A stretch of DNA of 64,000 bases from assembly GCF_900113415.1 (NCBI RefSeq), contig NZ_FOPH01000013.1:1-64000 (forward strand), given 5' to 3'. Each line of letters begins with the position of its first letter. Positions within the stretch are counted from its first letter, which is position 1. The stretch is from Oribacterium sp. WCC10 (GTDB taxonomy: Bacteria; Bacillota; Clostridia; Lachnospirales; Lachnospiraceae). The position numbers were made by a program, and so were the translations under genes. This document shows positions 33,631 through 41,832 of the stretch, in pieces. The notes below the pieces were generated by a model. It was given only the letters and a program-made list of their open reading frames with translations, was not told the DNA's origin and did no database searches.

Positions 33631-34974
33631 ATGACAAGTATAGATATCGTTTCCGGTTTCCTTGGAGCCGGCAAAACAACATTTATCCAGAGACTTCTGG
33701 ATGAAGCATTAAAGACAGAAAAAGTGGTTCTCATCGAGAACGAGTTTGGCGAGATCGGAATCGACAGTGGTTTCCTCAAGGATTCAGGAATCCAGATCCG
33801 TGAGATGAACCAGGGATGTATCTGCTGCTCACTTGTAGGCAACTTCGAGCAGTCACTCACTGAGGTTGTCAATACTTATAAGCCTGACCGTATCATCATC
33901 GAGCCTTCAGGTGTAGGTAAGCTTTCTGATATCATCGGTGCAGTCAAGTCTGTTTCAGAAAACCTTGAAGTAGAGCTTCACGCTGCAGTTACAGTTGTAG
34001 ATGCCAAGAAGGCAAAGATGTATTCCAAGAACTTCGGTGAGTTCTTCAACAACCAGATCGAGTATGCAGGTACTGTTGTTCTTTCCAGAACTGATATAGC
34101 TGACGATGCAAAGATCGGTGAAGCTGTTTCTATCATAAAGGGAATCAATGAGCGTGCTACAGTTATCACAACACCTGAGGCAGAGCTTACAGGCGAGCAG
34201 CTCGTTAACATTATCTCAAAGAAGTATGATCTTGCAGAGGAGATGCTTGAGGATGTTATGGAGCGTGTTCATGAGCACGAGGGTCACGAGCATGAGGATG
34301 AGCATGATGAAGTAGAGACTCTTCCAAACGGTGTTCAGATTCACCACAGTCATTCACACCATCACCATCATCACGATCACGAGCATGAGCATGAGCATCA
34401 CCACCATGACGAGGATGAGCATGAGCATCATCACCACCATGAGGACGGTGAGGAATGCTGTTGCCACCATCATGACGAGGATGAGCATGAGCACCATCAC
34501 CACCATGAGGACGGTGAGGAATGCTGTTGCCACCATCATGACGAGGATGAGCATGAGCACCATCACCACCATGACCACGACGATGAGTGTTGCAGTCATC
34601 ATCATGATGAGGATGAGCACGATCATCATCACCATGAGCACGATCATGAGCATCATCACGATGGATGCTGCTGCGGACACGATCACGATGCCGATGAAGT
34701 ATTTAAGACCTGGGGTGTAGAGACTCCTTATGCATTTGAGAAGGACAAGCTCTCACAGATTCTTGAAGAAATGGCTCATTCCGAGAAGTTCGGTAAGGTC
34801 GTAAGATGTAAGGGAATGCTTCCTACAAAGGAGACCGGAGAGTGGATGTACTTTGATCTCGTTCCTGAACAGACTGAGATCAGATCAGGCTCACCTGATT
34901 ACACAGGTAAGGTTGTTGTTATCGGAGCTGACCTTAATGAGAGTGCACTTCGCGAAGCATTTGCAGGAATGTAA
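33631..34974 (+). CDS. CobW/COG0523 GTPase with long His/Cys-rich metal-binding region
   Basis: 447 residues. Walker A GFLGAGKTT (9-17), the CxCC metal motif GCICC (62-66) and the family IENEFGEIGID are intact. Residues ~210-355 are an insert of His, Asp, Glu and Cys built from four tandem units of about 22 residues (two units match almost exactly in DNA), each with H-H-H-D-E-D-E-H-E-H and C-C-C blocks. A short CobW C-terminal domain follows. COG0523 proteins deliver or store zinc, cobalt or nickel; the insert would bind many ions. It is preceded by a perfect promoter and a CIRCE-like operator and followed by a related gene. Frames in the insert on other strands are shadows of the repeat. Confidence 0.92.
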   Translation: MTSIDIVSGFLGAGKTTFIQRLLDEALKTEKVVLIENEFGEIGIDSGFLKDSGIQIREMNQGCICCSLVGNFEQSLTEVVNTYKPDRIIIEPSGVGKLSDIIGAVKSVSENLEVELHAAVTVVDAKKAKMYSKNFGEFFNNQIEYAGTVVLSRTDIADDAKIGEAVSIIKGINERATVITTPEAELTGEQLVNIISKKYDLAEEMLEDVMERVHEHEGHEHEDEHDEVETLPNGVQIHHSHSHHHHHHDHEHEHEHHHHDEDEHEHHHHHEDGEECCCHHHDEDEHEHHHHHEDGEECCCHHHDEDEHEHHHHHDHDDECCSHHHDEDEHDHHHHEHDHEHHHDGCCCGHDHDADEVFKTWGVETPYAFEKDKLSQILEEMAHSEKFGKVVRCKGMLPTKETGEWMYFDLVPEQTEIRSGSPDYTGKVVVIGADLNESALREAFAGM

Positions 34975-34979
34975 AAAAT

Positions 34980-35010
34980 ACGACGGTGATTTCCATCACC
35001 GTCGATTTAT
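34980..35010 (+). terminator. Hairpin between the two CobW-like genes
   Basis: GACGGTGA-tttcca-TCACCGTC then GATTTATT; weak T-tract, so readthrough into the second gene is possible. Confidence 0.5.
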
Positions 35011-35070
35011 TGCATTTATAAACAATTATCATCCGTAACCGATGTAATATTTTTTTGAAATGGAGTTTTT

Positions 35071-36111
35071 ATGGCAACAAGTGATAATTATGAATTAAGA
35101 GATGATCAGATTCCTGTATTCCTCATTAACGGATTTCTTGAGGCAGGAAAAACTGATTTTATAAAGTACACCATGGCACAGGAGTACTTCCAGGCTGAAG
35201 GCACAACACTTCTCCTTCTTTGTGAAGAGGGTGAGTCTGAATATGATGACGCGACACTTGAGAAGTACCATACAGTTAAAGTTGTCATGGAAAATGAAAC
35301 TGATTTCAATGAAGAGAATCTCAAAAAGCTTCAGGAGCAGTATAACCCTGAGCGTATCATCATTGAGTGGAACGGAATGTGGAATCAGGATGATCTTTTC
35401 AACGGTCCTATGTCAGAGGTAGCTCTTGCGGAGCAGCAGGGTCGCGATCCTGAATACGTTCTTTCACTTCCAGAGTCATGGGTCATCTATCAGGTGATCA
35501 CCATCATCAACGGCGCGACACTTGACCTTTACTTGAACAACATGAAGAGCTTCATTGGTCAGATGCTTCGTCAGGCTGAACTTTGCATCGTCAACCGTTG
35601 CGATAACATACCTAATGAGAAGCTTGTAGACTACAGAAGAAAGTTAAGAGCCATGGGTCAGAATGCCATGCTTGTTCTTGAGGGCAAGGATGGTGAGATA
35701 CCTCAGGATACTCTTCCGGAGGATCTTCCATACGACATCAACCAGCCTTCTTTTGCCATCAATCCTGAGGATTACGGTACATGGTTCGTTGACTGTATGG
35801 ACAATCCGGATCGTTACATCGGTAAGGAGATCACTTTTACCGCCATGGTTCTCAAGAGAAACGGAAGCCCTAAAAACGAAATCGTTCCGGGACGTATGGC
35901 AATGACCTGCTGTGCGCAGGATATGACATTCCTCGGATATGTTGCCAAGGCTGATCCTGCAGTTCTTGCTCCATACAACACAAGAGACTGGGCTAAGATC
36001 ACAGCTGTAGTAGGCATGGAAGAAAGAGAAGAGTATGGCGGAGAGGGTCCTGTTCTTGATATAAAGAAGATTGTAAGAACAGGTGCAATCGATGATGCTG
36101 TAACATTCTGA
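35071..36111 (+). CDS. CobW-like GTPase with DUF1980/TIGR03943-like C-terminal domain
   Basis: 346 residues. The P-loop GFLEAGKTDF (21-30) and RIIIEWNGMW match CobW-type G domains, but the CxCC metal motif is missing and the sequence has LLCEEGESEYDD instead. The C-terminal third (residues ~235-346; YIGKEITFTAMVLKRNGSPK and VPGRMAMTCCAQDMTFLGY) resembles the C-terminal part of the TIGR03943/DUF1980 proteins that normally partner a DUF318-type permease. That permease is not present here. A role in metal handling beside the His-rich GTPase is likely by position; the fusion suggests a GTP-driven metal chaperone. Separate domain search is needed to confirm the C-terminal match. Confidence 0.75.
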   Translation: MATSDNYELRDDQIPVFLINGFLEAGKTDFIKYTMAQEYFQAEGTTLLLLCEEGESEYDDATLEKYHTVKVVMENETDFNEENLKKLQEQYNPERIIIEWNGMWNQDDLFNGPMSEVALAEQQGRDPEYVLSLPESWVIYQVITIINGATLDLYLNNMKSFIGQMLRQAELCIVNRCDNIPNEKLVDYRRKLRAMGQNAMLVLEGKDGEIPQDTLPEDLPYDINQPSFAINPEDYGTWFVDCMDNPDRYIGKEITFTAMVLKRNGSPKNEIVPGRMAMTCCAQDMTFLGYVAKADPAVLAPYNTRDWAKITAVVGMEEREEYGGEGPVLDIKKIVRTGAIDDAVTF

Positions 36112-36210
36112 TGATATAAATCATTTCACAGATAATATACGCGCTTAATCATAGACCTGAGGCTATATATTGGCCTCTGCACAATCTGACACATCGGAAC
36201 CATCGTCACC

Positions 36211-36292
36211 GACACAAATGTAAGTCCGACACAGTACTTCTGTAGATATATCCTATCTCACGAAGCTGCTGTGCCGGACTCTTTTTATTTCT
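36211..36292 (+). terminator. Terminator upstream of the second ABC cassette
   Basis: AGTCCGACACAG ... CTGTGCCGGACT with inner CTTC/GAAG and a TTTTTATTT tail; long loop. The rest of 36112-36453 is AT-rich spacer; no T-box or other known leader is present. Confidence 0.7.
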
Positions 36293-36453
36293 CACATAAC
36301 CCAAAGTAATAAAGTGAAAAAATATCATAATTCCATCTTGATATCCCATTATCCTTGTCCTATACTATAAACAATAAATCGATTTAAAGTGTTAAAGTGT
36401 AAAGCACAAAATCAAAATTTGAGATTGGTTTACAAAGGAGAGGAGATAGTGAT

Positions 36454-37506
36454 ATGAAGAAAATGAACAAATTAACAGCAGTTTCAATGGCAGCTGTTCT
36501 TGCTGCCGCTTCACTTTCAGCTTGCGGCGGATCAGCACCTGCAACCACCGAGACCAAAGCAGCTTCATCAGACGGAGCAACAGCAGCCGCTACAGAGGCA
36601 GCCAAGGATACAGCTTCTTCTGACAAGAAGTTCAAGGTTGGTATCTGCCAGCTCGTTCAGCACAATGCTCTCGATGCAGCCACAAAGGGTTTCATCGATG
36701 TACTGAAGGAAGAGTATGGTGACAATATCGTCATCGACGAGCAGAACGCACAGGGTGATTCAGCAACATGTACCACTATCGTAAACGGTTTCGTTTCAAA
36801 CGAATATGACCTTATCCTTGCAAATGCTACTCCTGCACTTCAGGCAGCCATGAACGCAACAGAGGATATCCCAATCCTTGGAACTTCCGTAACAGATTAC
36901 GGCACAGCACTTGCGATGGACAGCTTTGATGCTTCCAAGGGAACAGGCATCAATGTTTCCGGAACATCGGATCTTGCTCCGCTTGATCAGCAGGAAGACA
37001 TGATCCTTGAGCTCGTTCCTGACGTAAAGAAGGTTTCCATCCTTTACTGTTCAGCAGAAGCAAACTCACAGTATCAGGCAACTCAGATTGAAAAGTATCT
37101 TGAGGAAGACGGCGTAGCTTATGCCGAGTTTACATTCTCGGATTCAAACGATCTCCAGTCTGTTGTTCAGTCAGCTATATCAGATTGCGATGCAATGTAT
37201 ATCCCTACAGATAATACAGCAGCTTCCAATATGACTGTAGTAAACAACATCGTTCAGCCTGCGGGTATTCCTATCATCTGTGGTGAAGAGAACATGATGA
37301 AGTCAGGTGCTCTCGCAACTCTTTCTATCAGCTATGAGGATCTTGGCCGTGCAACAGGTAAGCAGGCTATCGAAATCCTTTCAAACGGTGCAGATGTAAA
37401 GACAATGCCTATCGCTTATGCAGAGGCTACTACCAAGGAGTACAACAAGGCTTACGCTGATGCCATCGGTATCACAATTCCTGATGACTACAAGGCAGTA
37501 GAATAA
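36454..37506 (+). CDS. ABC importer substrate-binding lipoprotein, paralogue of TrpX
   Basis: 350 residues with AAAGGAGAGG before the ATG. A signal peptide ends in lipobox LSACGGSA, followed by an Ala/Thr/Ser/Glu linker and an ABC_sub_bind-type domain (KVGICQLVQHNALDAATKGF, YDLILANATPALQAAMNATE, DAMYIPTDNTAASNMTVVNN). It is clearly related to the 6026-7126 protein in layout and motifs. The absence of a Trp T-box means that its ligand need not be tryptophan. GC and codon use are like the core genes. Confidence 0.85.
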   Translation: MKKMNKLTAVSMAAVLAAASLSACGGSAPATTETKAASSDGATAAATEAAKDTASSDKKFKVGICQLVQHNALDAATKGFIDVLKEEYGDNIVIDEQNAQGDSATCTTIVNGFVSNEYDLILANATPALQAAMNATEDIPILGTSVTDYGTALAMDSFDASKGTGINVSGTSDLAPLDQQEDMILELVPDVKKVSILYCSAEANSQYQATQIEKYLEEDGVAYAEFTFSDSNDLQSVVQSAISDCDAMYIPTDNTAASNMTVVNNIVQPAGIPIICGEENMMKSGALATLSISYEDLGRATGKQAIEILSNGADVKTMPIAYAEATTKEYNKAYADAIGITIPDDYKAVE

Positions 37507-37541
37507 TTCGCGTTCATTTGTGATACGGACTTATCCAACAA

Positions 37542-37596
37542 AACAATACTCAGTACGGTATTGAGTTCTTTGATACTGTGCTGAGTTGTTTTTTTC
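37542..37596 (+). terminator. Strong hairpin inside the second ABC cassette
   Basis: ACTCAGTACGGTAT pairs with ATACTGTGCTGAGT (two wobble pairs) with an AACAAT/TTGTT extension and TTTTTTT. It lies between the binding-protein and permease genes, so would raise binding-protein expression relative to the transporter. Confidence 0.8.
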
Positions 37597-37728
37597 AGAC
37601 AAGTCCCGTTCAACGCGTGATGTATCGGTAAGACAACGGATTTTATACACACTTGTTGATACGTCAGGTCAAAAAGTGACGGCGGTTTCTTTGCCGCTCA
37701 CATAAAAATATTAACGGAGATTCAGACA

Positions 37729-38712
37729 ATGGCAGCTTATTTTTCTTCATTAAACCCGGTAGCTCTATGGAATGCAGCCCCAGGCGGAGTGGCTCAGGGA
37801 CTTATATGGGGTATCATGGCACTTGGTGTCTACATTACATTCAGGGTACTTAACTTTGCGGATATGACCGTTGACGGTTCCTTCTCTCTGGGAGGCGCTG
37901 TAGCAGTTATGCTTATGCTTAAGGGGGTGAGTCCTCATGTGGTTCTTTTTGTATCCTTCGGAGCAGGACTCTTATCCGGATGTATCACCGGCATACTTCA
38001 CACAAAACTCGGAATACCTGATATCCTTGCGGGAATACTTACACAGATTTCACTATATTCCATCAATCTGAATCTCATGGGTAAAGCCAATCAGGCTGTA
38101 CCCGTAAACTCAGTCCGGGTATTCTTTACCTCAAATGTTCGTTACCTCGGGCAGACATTGACACTCACTCTTGTGGTTGATGTGATCATTGTCGCCATCA
38201 TTTACTGGTTCCTTGGCACAGAGCTCGGAAGTTCCATCCGTGCCACAGGTATCAACCCCAACATGTCAAGAGCACAGGGTATAGATACCAACAAGATGAA
38301 AATCATCGCTCTCATGCTGGGCAATGGTCTCGTGGCTCTTTCAGGTGGAATCCTCTCTGAATATCAGGGATTTGCAGATGTAAAGATGGGTCAGGGTTCA
38401 ATCGTTATCGGACTTGCAGCAGTCATCATCGGTGAAGTTCTGGCTGAAGCACTTGTAGGCAAACGTCTCAACTTCATCATGAGACTCAGTTTCACTATAG
38501 TCGGAGCCATCACCTACTATATGGTTTATGTATTCGTTCTTTGGCTTAAATTCCCTGCAGACGACATGAAGCTTCTTACAGCTATCGTTGTTGCTGCCTT
38601 CCTTGCTGTTCCATATCTCAAGGAGAAGAGAACCAATTCATTTTCGGGACTGACAAGAAGAAATGCAAAGCTTGAAGCAGCCTCTGCTCAGGTTGATAAG
38701 GAGGACGCATAA
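37729..38712 (+). CDS. ABC importer permease, paralogue of TrpY
   Basis: 327 residues, about nine membrane segments, BPD_transp_2 family. Motifs parallel to TrpY: VLNFADMTVDGSFSLGGAV, ILHTKLGIPDILAGIL, GSSIRATGINPNMSRAQGID. ACGGAG precedes the ATG; 222 bases with a terminator separate it from the binding protein. Its stop overlaps the ATPase start (TAATG). Confidence 0.87.
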   Translation: MAAYFSSLNPVALWNAAPGGVAQGLIWGIMALGVYITFRVLNFADMTVDGSFSLGGAVAVMLMLKGVSPHVVLFVSFGAGLLSGCITGILHTKLGIPDILAGILTQISLYSINLNLMGKANQAVPVNSVRVFFTSNVRYLGQTLTLTLVVDVIIVAIIYWFLGTELGSSIRATGINPNMSRAQGIDTNKMKIIALMLGNGLVALSGGILSEYQGFADVKMGQGSIVIGLAAVIIGEVLAEALVGKRLNFIMRLSFTIVGAITYYMVYVFVLWLKFPADDMKLLTAIVVAAFLAVPYLKEKRTNSFSGLTRRNAKLEAASAQVDKEDA

Positions 38713-39509
38713 TGCTGGAGATCAGAAACATTTACAAAACCTTTAATCCTGGAACCATCAACGAAAAGAAGGCTCTTTGCGGTGTAAACATCACCCTGAA
38801 CGACGGAGATTTCTGTACGGTCATCGGTGGAAACGGAGCCGGAAAATCAACTATGATGAATGCTGTTGCCGGAGTATGGCCACTGGATTCAGGTGTGATA
38901 CTTGTTGACGGTACCGATGTTTCAGGGCTTTCAGAATATCAGAGAGCTCCTTTCTTCGGAAGAGTATTCCAGGATCCAAGAACAGGTACTGCAGGTGACA
39001 TGCAGATCGATGAAAACATGGCGCTTGCCGCAAGAAGAGGTCAGAGAAGAACATTACGCTGGGGCGTCACAAAAAAAGAAAGAGATGAGTATCGTGAATA
39101 CCTTAAAACCTTGGATCTTGGTCTCGAAGACAGACTGACAGAAAAGGTAGGACTTCTCTCCGGTGGACAACGTCAGGCTCTTACACTCATCATGGCAACC
39201 ATGAAGAAGCCCAAGGTTCTTCTTCTCGATGAGCACACAGCCGCCCTTGACCCGAAAACAGCTTCAAAGGTTCTTGCTGCTACAGACAAGATAGTAGAAG
39301 AGAACCATCTCACAACTCTTATGGTAACTCACAACATGCGTGATGCAATTCATCACGGAAACCGTCTCATAATGATGAATGATGGTAATGTGGCTTTCGA
39401 CATCTCCGGTGAAGCAAAGAAAAAACTTACCGTAGAGGATCTTCTTCATAAGTTTGAGGAAGTCACGGGCGGAACATTTGCAAACGACCGAATGCTTCTT
39501 TCGAAGTGA
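38712..39509 (+). CDS. ABC importer ATPase, paralogue of TrpZ
   Basis: 265 residues. Walker A IGGNGAGKST, signature LSGGQRQALTLIMATM, Walker B VLLLDEHTAALDPKTASK and the H-loop VTHNM are intact, closely matching the first cassette's ATPase. Coupled to the permease by one-base overlap. Confidence 0.9.
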   Translation: MLEIRNIYKTFNPGTINEKKALCGVNITLNDGDFCTVIGGNGAGKSTMMNAVAGVWPLDSGVILVDGTDVSGLSEYQRAPFFGRVFQDPRTGTAGDMQIDENMALAARRGQRRTLRWGVTKKERDEYREYLKTLDLGLEDRLTEKVGLLSGGQRQALTLIMATMKKPKVLLLDEHTAALDPKTASKVLAATDKIVEENHLTTLMVTHNMRDAIHHGNRLIMMNDGNVAFDISGEAKKKLTVEDLLHKFEEVTGGTFANDRMLLSK

Positions 39510-39616
39510 TGACTTACCGGGTTTCCGGTATGATCCGGTATATGGTAGCAGCGGAATTTCTGTACCATTGCTTCTGACAATCATTAAAATGAATATTATG
39601 ACCGGGCTAAACGCAA

Positions 39617-39657
39617 GGATGCTATCCTGTATTTCACAGGTGGCATCCGTTTTTTTA
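39617..39657 (+). terminator. Terminator of the second ABC cassette
   Basis: GGATGC.TCCTGT-atttc-ACAGG.GGCATCC with seven Ts. Confidence 0.85.
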
Positions 39658-39815
39658 TATCTTGTTCATGTCCCTGAAAAAGACTTGAAATCCTATATCC
39701 TATACAATCTTAAAATTTCATGGTAATATACGATGATGCATTTGTTAATAAATAGGACTGTATCTGTCGATGTGAGATATAAGGATATTAGTGTCCTAAA
39801 AGCTGCACTTATACA

Positions 39816-39905
39816 ATGACGTGAGTATCAGAAGTATTTACGGCTAACTGATTAGCGACACCGCACGCATTTATGTGCAATGTGCTGCTACAATAATCCT
39901 TACAT
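39816..39905 (-). repeat. Intergenic repeat A, inverted copy
   Basis: Read on the minus strand: ATGTAAGGATT, GCACATTGCACATAAATGCG, GTGTCGCTAATCAGT, then ATACTTCTGATACTCACGTC. Both stem-loops are recognisable with substitutions. It lies upstream of the NlpC/P60 gene. The remainder of 39510-39955 is spacer. Confidence 0.75.
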
Positions 39906-39955
39906 TTATCGACAACACAACAGGTTTAAGTCCTGCATATTAAGGAGTATCATTC

Positions 39956-41653
39956 ATGTCAAAACTGAATTTCAATTTTCATATAGATCCCCAAAAGGAC
40001 AGGGATCGATACATCGTTTTGGCTTCGGCCGGAGTTCTTACTGTTTTAGTCATTGCCATCGTTATAGCACTGGCAGTAAAGGGACAAAAGTCAACATACA
40101 GTGAAGAAATCACCGCCGAGTCACTTGCAGCCGATGCCTCACTTGAAGCATCGGGAGCTCAGCATTCCGGCTCATCGGGAGACAGTTCAGCGAAGACTGA
40201 GAAAACCACCCTCGAGGAAGTTCAGGAATTCACCAAATCCATCCAGATGGAGGCCATAAACCAGTCCATCGCACAGTACTCAAATCTTGGAATCGTAAAG
40301 TGCGACAGCTACATCAACTTCAGAAGCGCACCGGATCAGAATGACCTGACTACTATCATGGGTATGCTTGCAAACGGTTCAGCAGTAGACATCATCGAGG
40401 CAGCTCCCGAAAATGCAGAGGGCTGGATGCATGTCAGATCCGGAGGCATGGAGGGTTACGTTGCATCAAGCTATATCGCAACAGGAGATGAGGCCGTGAC
40501 CCTTGCAGGAAGTCTCATTAAGCCGAGAGCCACAGTTCTGGCTGACAAGCTCCGTATCCGTTCCACACCGGAGATTGCAGACGGCAATACTGTAGGTTCA
40601 GCCGCAAAGGGCGAAAAATACGAAATCATCAGCCGTGTCAACAAGGACTGGATCATGATTGCCTCAAGCAACATCGACAACATCGATATCGCTTATATGT
40701 CAGCATCAGATGAGAATGTTTCACTGGGCTACGGCCTCGACGAAGCAAAGTCTCTTAACCTTAAGCAGAAGGTTCTCAACATGTATGACAACCTCGGTGT
40801 TTCTCTTGCATCAGACTACATCAATGTGCGTTCTTCACCAAAGGAGGACGGCATTGCAAACATCATCGGTAAGTTCCCGGGATATGGCGGATGTAACATC
40901 CTCGGTGAAGAAAACGGCTGGTACCATATCAAGTCAGGTTCAGTTGACGGATACGTTCGTGCGGACCTCCTTGCAACAGGTCAGGCAGCTCAGGATCTGG
41001 CAGTACAGAATGCTCACGTCATGGCCATCATCAATACACAGTCTCTGAACGTAAGATCTCAGGCTTCAACCGATTCAGAGGCCTGGACACAGGTAACAAG
41101 CGGTCAGCGCTATGACGTTGTAAATCAGATGGACGGTTGGGTAGAGCTTGACCTCGGTGACGGTGATGACAGCAATTCAGATCAGGGATCCTTTGTTTCC
41201 ACAAGAGATAACAATGTATCTGTAACTTACGCTCTTCAGGAAGCCATCGAATATTATCCTGCAGTTGAAGCTGCCAATGCAGCTGCTGCCTTCCGAAACA
41301 AGATTGTCAACTTCGCATGTCAGTTCGTAGGTAATCCTTATGTTTGGGGCGGAACATCCCTTACACACGGTGCCGACTGCTCGGGTTTCGTACAGTCAGT
41401 TCTCAAGAACTTCGGCATTTCCGTACCTCGTGTATCCCGTGATCAGGCACAGGCCGGCGTCAAGGTTACAAGCGATACCATGAAGCCCGGAGACCTGGTA
41501 TTCTACGCAAACAGAAGCGGAACCATCAACCATGTAGGTATGTACATCGGAAACGGTCAGATTGTTAATGCCGCATCTTCAAGATCCGGTATCAGAATCT
41601 ACCGCTGGAACTACAGAACACCTGTCGCTATACGAAATGTAATCGGTGATTGA
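39956..41653 (+). CDS. SH3-domain NlpC/P60 cell-wall hydrolase
   Basis: 565 residues. A short cytoplasmic start is followed by one membrane segment (~20-41), a low-complexity linker, about four bacterial SH3 (SH3b) repeats spanning ~95-440 (CDSYINFRSAPDQNDLTTIM, DYINVRSSPKEDGIANII, TQSLNVRSQASTDSEAWTQV), and a C-terminal NlpC/P60 peptidase with Cys475 in GADCSGF and His526 in INHVGMYIGNG. It likely cuts between D-Glu and the diamino acid in peptidoglycan stems. AAGGAG precedes the ATG. Confidence 0.92.
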   Translation: MSKLNFNFHIDPQKDRDRYIVLASAGVLTVLVIAIVIALAVKGQKSTYSEEITAESLAADASLEASGAQHSGSSGDSSAKTEKTTLEEVQEFTKSIQMEAINQSIAQYSNLGIVKCDSYINFRSAPDQNDLTTIMGMLANGSAVDIIEAAPENAEGWMHVRSGGMEGYVASSYIATGDEAVTLAGSLIKPRATVLADKLRIRSTPEIADGNTVGSAAKGEKYEIISRVNKDWIMIASSNIDNIDIAYMSASDENVSLGYGLDEAKSLNLKQKVLNMYDNLGVSLASDYINVRSSPKEDGIANIIGKFPGYGGCNILGEENGWYHIKSGSVDGYVRADLLATGQAAQDLAVQNAHVMAIINTQSLNVRSQASTDSEAWTQVTSGQRYDVVNQMDGWVELDLGDGDDSNSDQGSFVSTRDNNVSVTYALQEAIEYYPAVEAANAAAAFRNKIVNFACQFVGNPYVWGGTSLTHGADCSGFVQSVLKNFGISVPRVSRDQAQAGVKVTSDTMKPGDLVFYANRSGTINHVGMYIGNGQIVNAASSRSGIRIYRWNYRTPVAIRNVIGD

Positions 41654-41708
41654 TGATAAATCATCATAACCCGGGATAGCAAAACTTATTATTCGTTTTT
41701 TGGTAAGC

Positions 41709-41741
41709 AAAGAGGCAGCCTCACGGCTGCCTCTTATTTTT
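41709..41741 (+). terminator. Terminator
   Basis: AAGAGGCAGCC-tcac-GGCTGCCTCTT with TATTTTTA. Confidence 0.85.
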
Positions 41742-41742
41742 A

Positions 41743-41832
41743 ATGACGTTAATGTCATAAATATTGTCACTCACTGCTTAGCGCCAACGCACACATTCGT
41801 GTGCAATGTGCTGCTGAATTATAATTACATCA
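41743..41832 (-). repeat. Intergenic repeat A, inverted copy
   Basis: On the minus strand: GATGTAATTATAATTCAGCA, GCACATTGCACACGAATGTG, GCGTTGGCGCTAAGCAGTGA, then TAACGTCATTA. It directly abuts the terminator at 41709-41741 and the 3' end of the regulator gene. Confidence 0.8.

Noticed and set aside
34331-34720. Met/Thr/Ile-rich frames on both strands across the His-rich repeat
   Set aside because: They are shadow frames of the CAC/CAT/GAT/GAG repeats of the CobW-like gene and have no family features.
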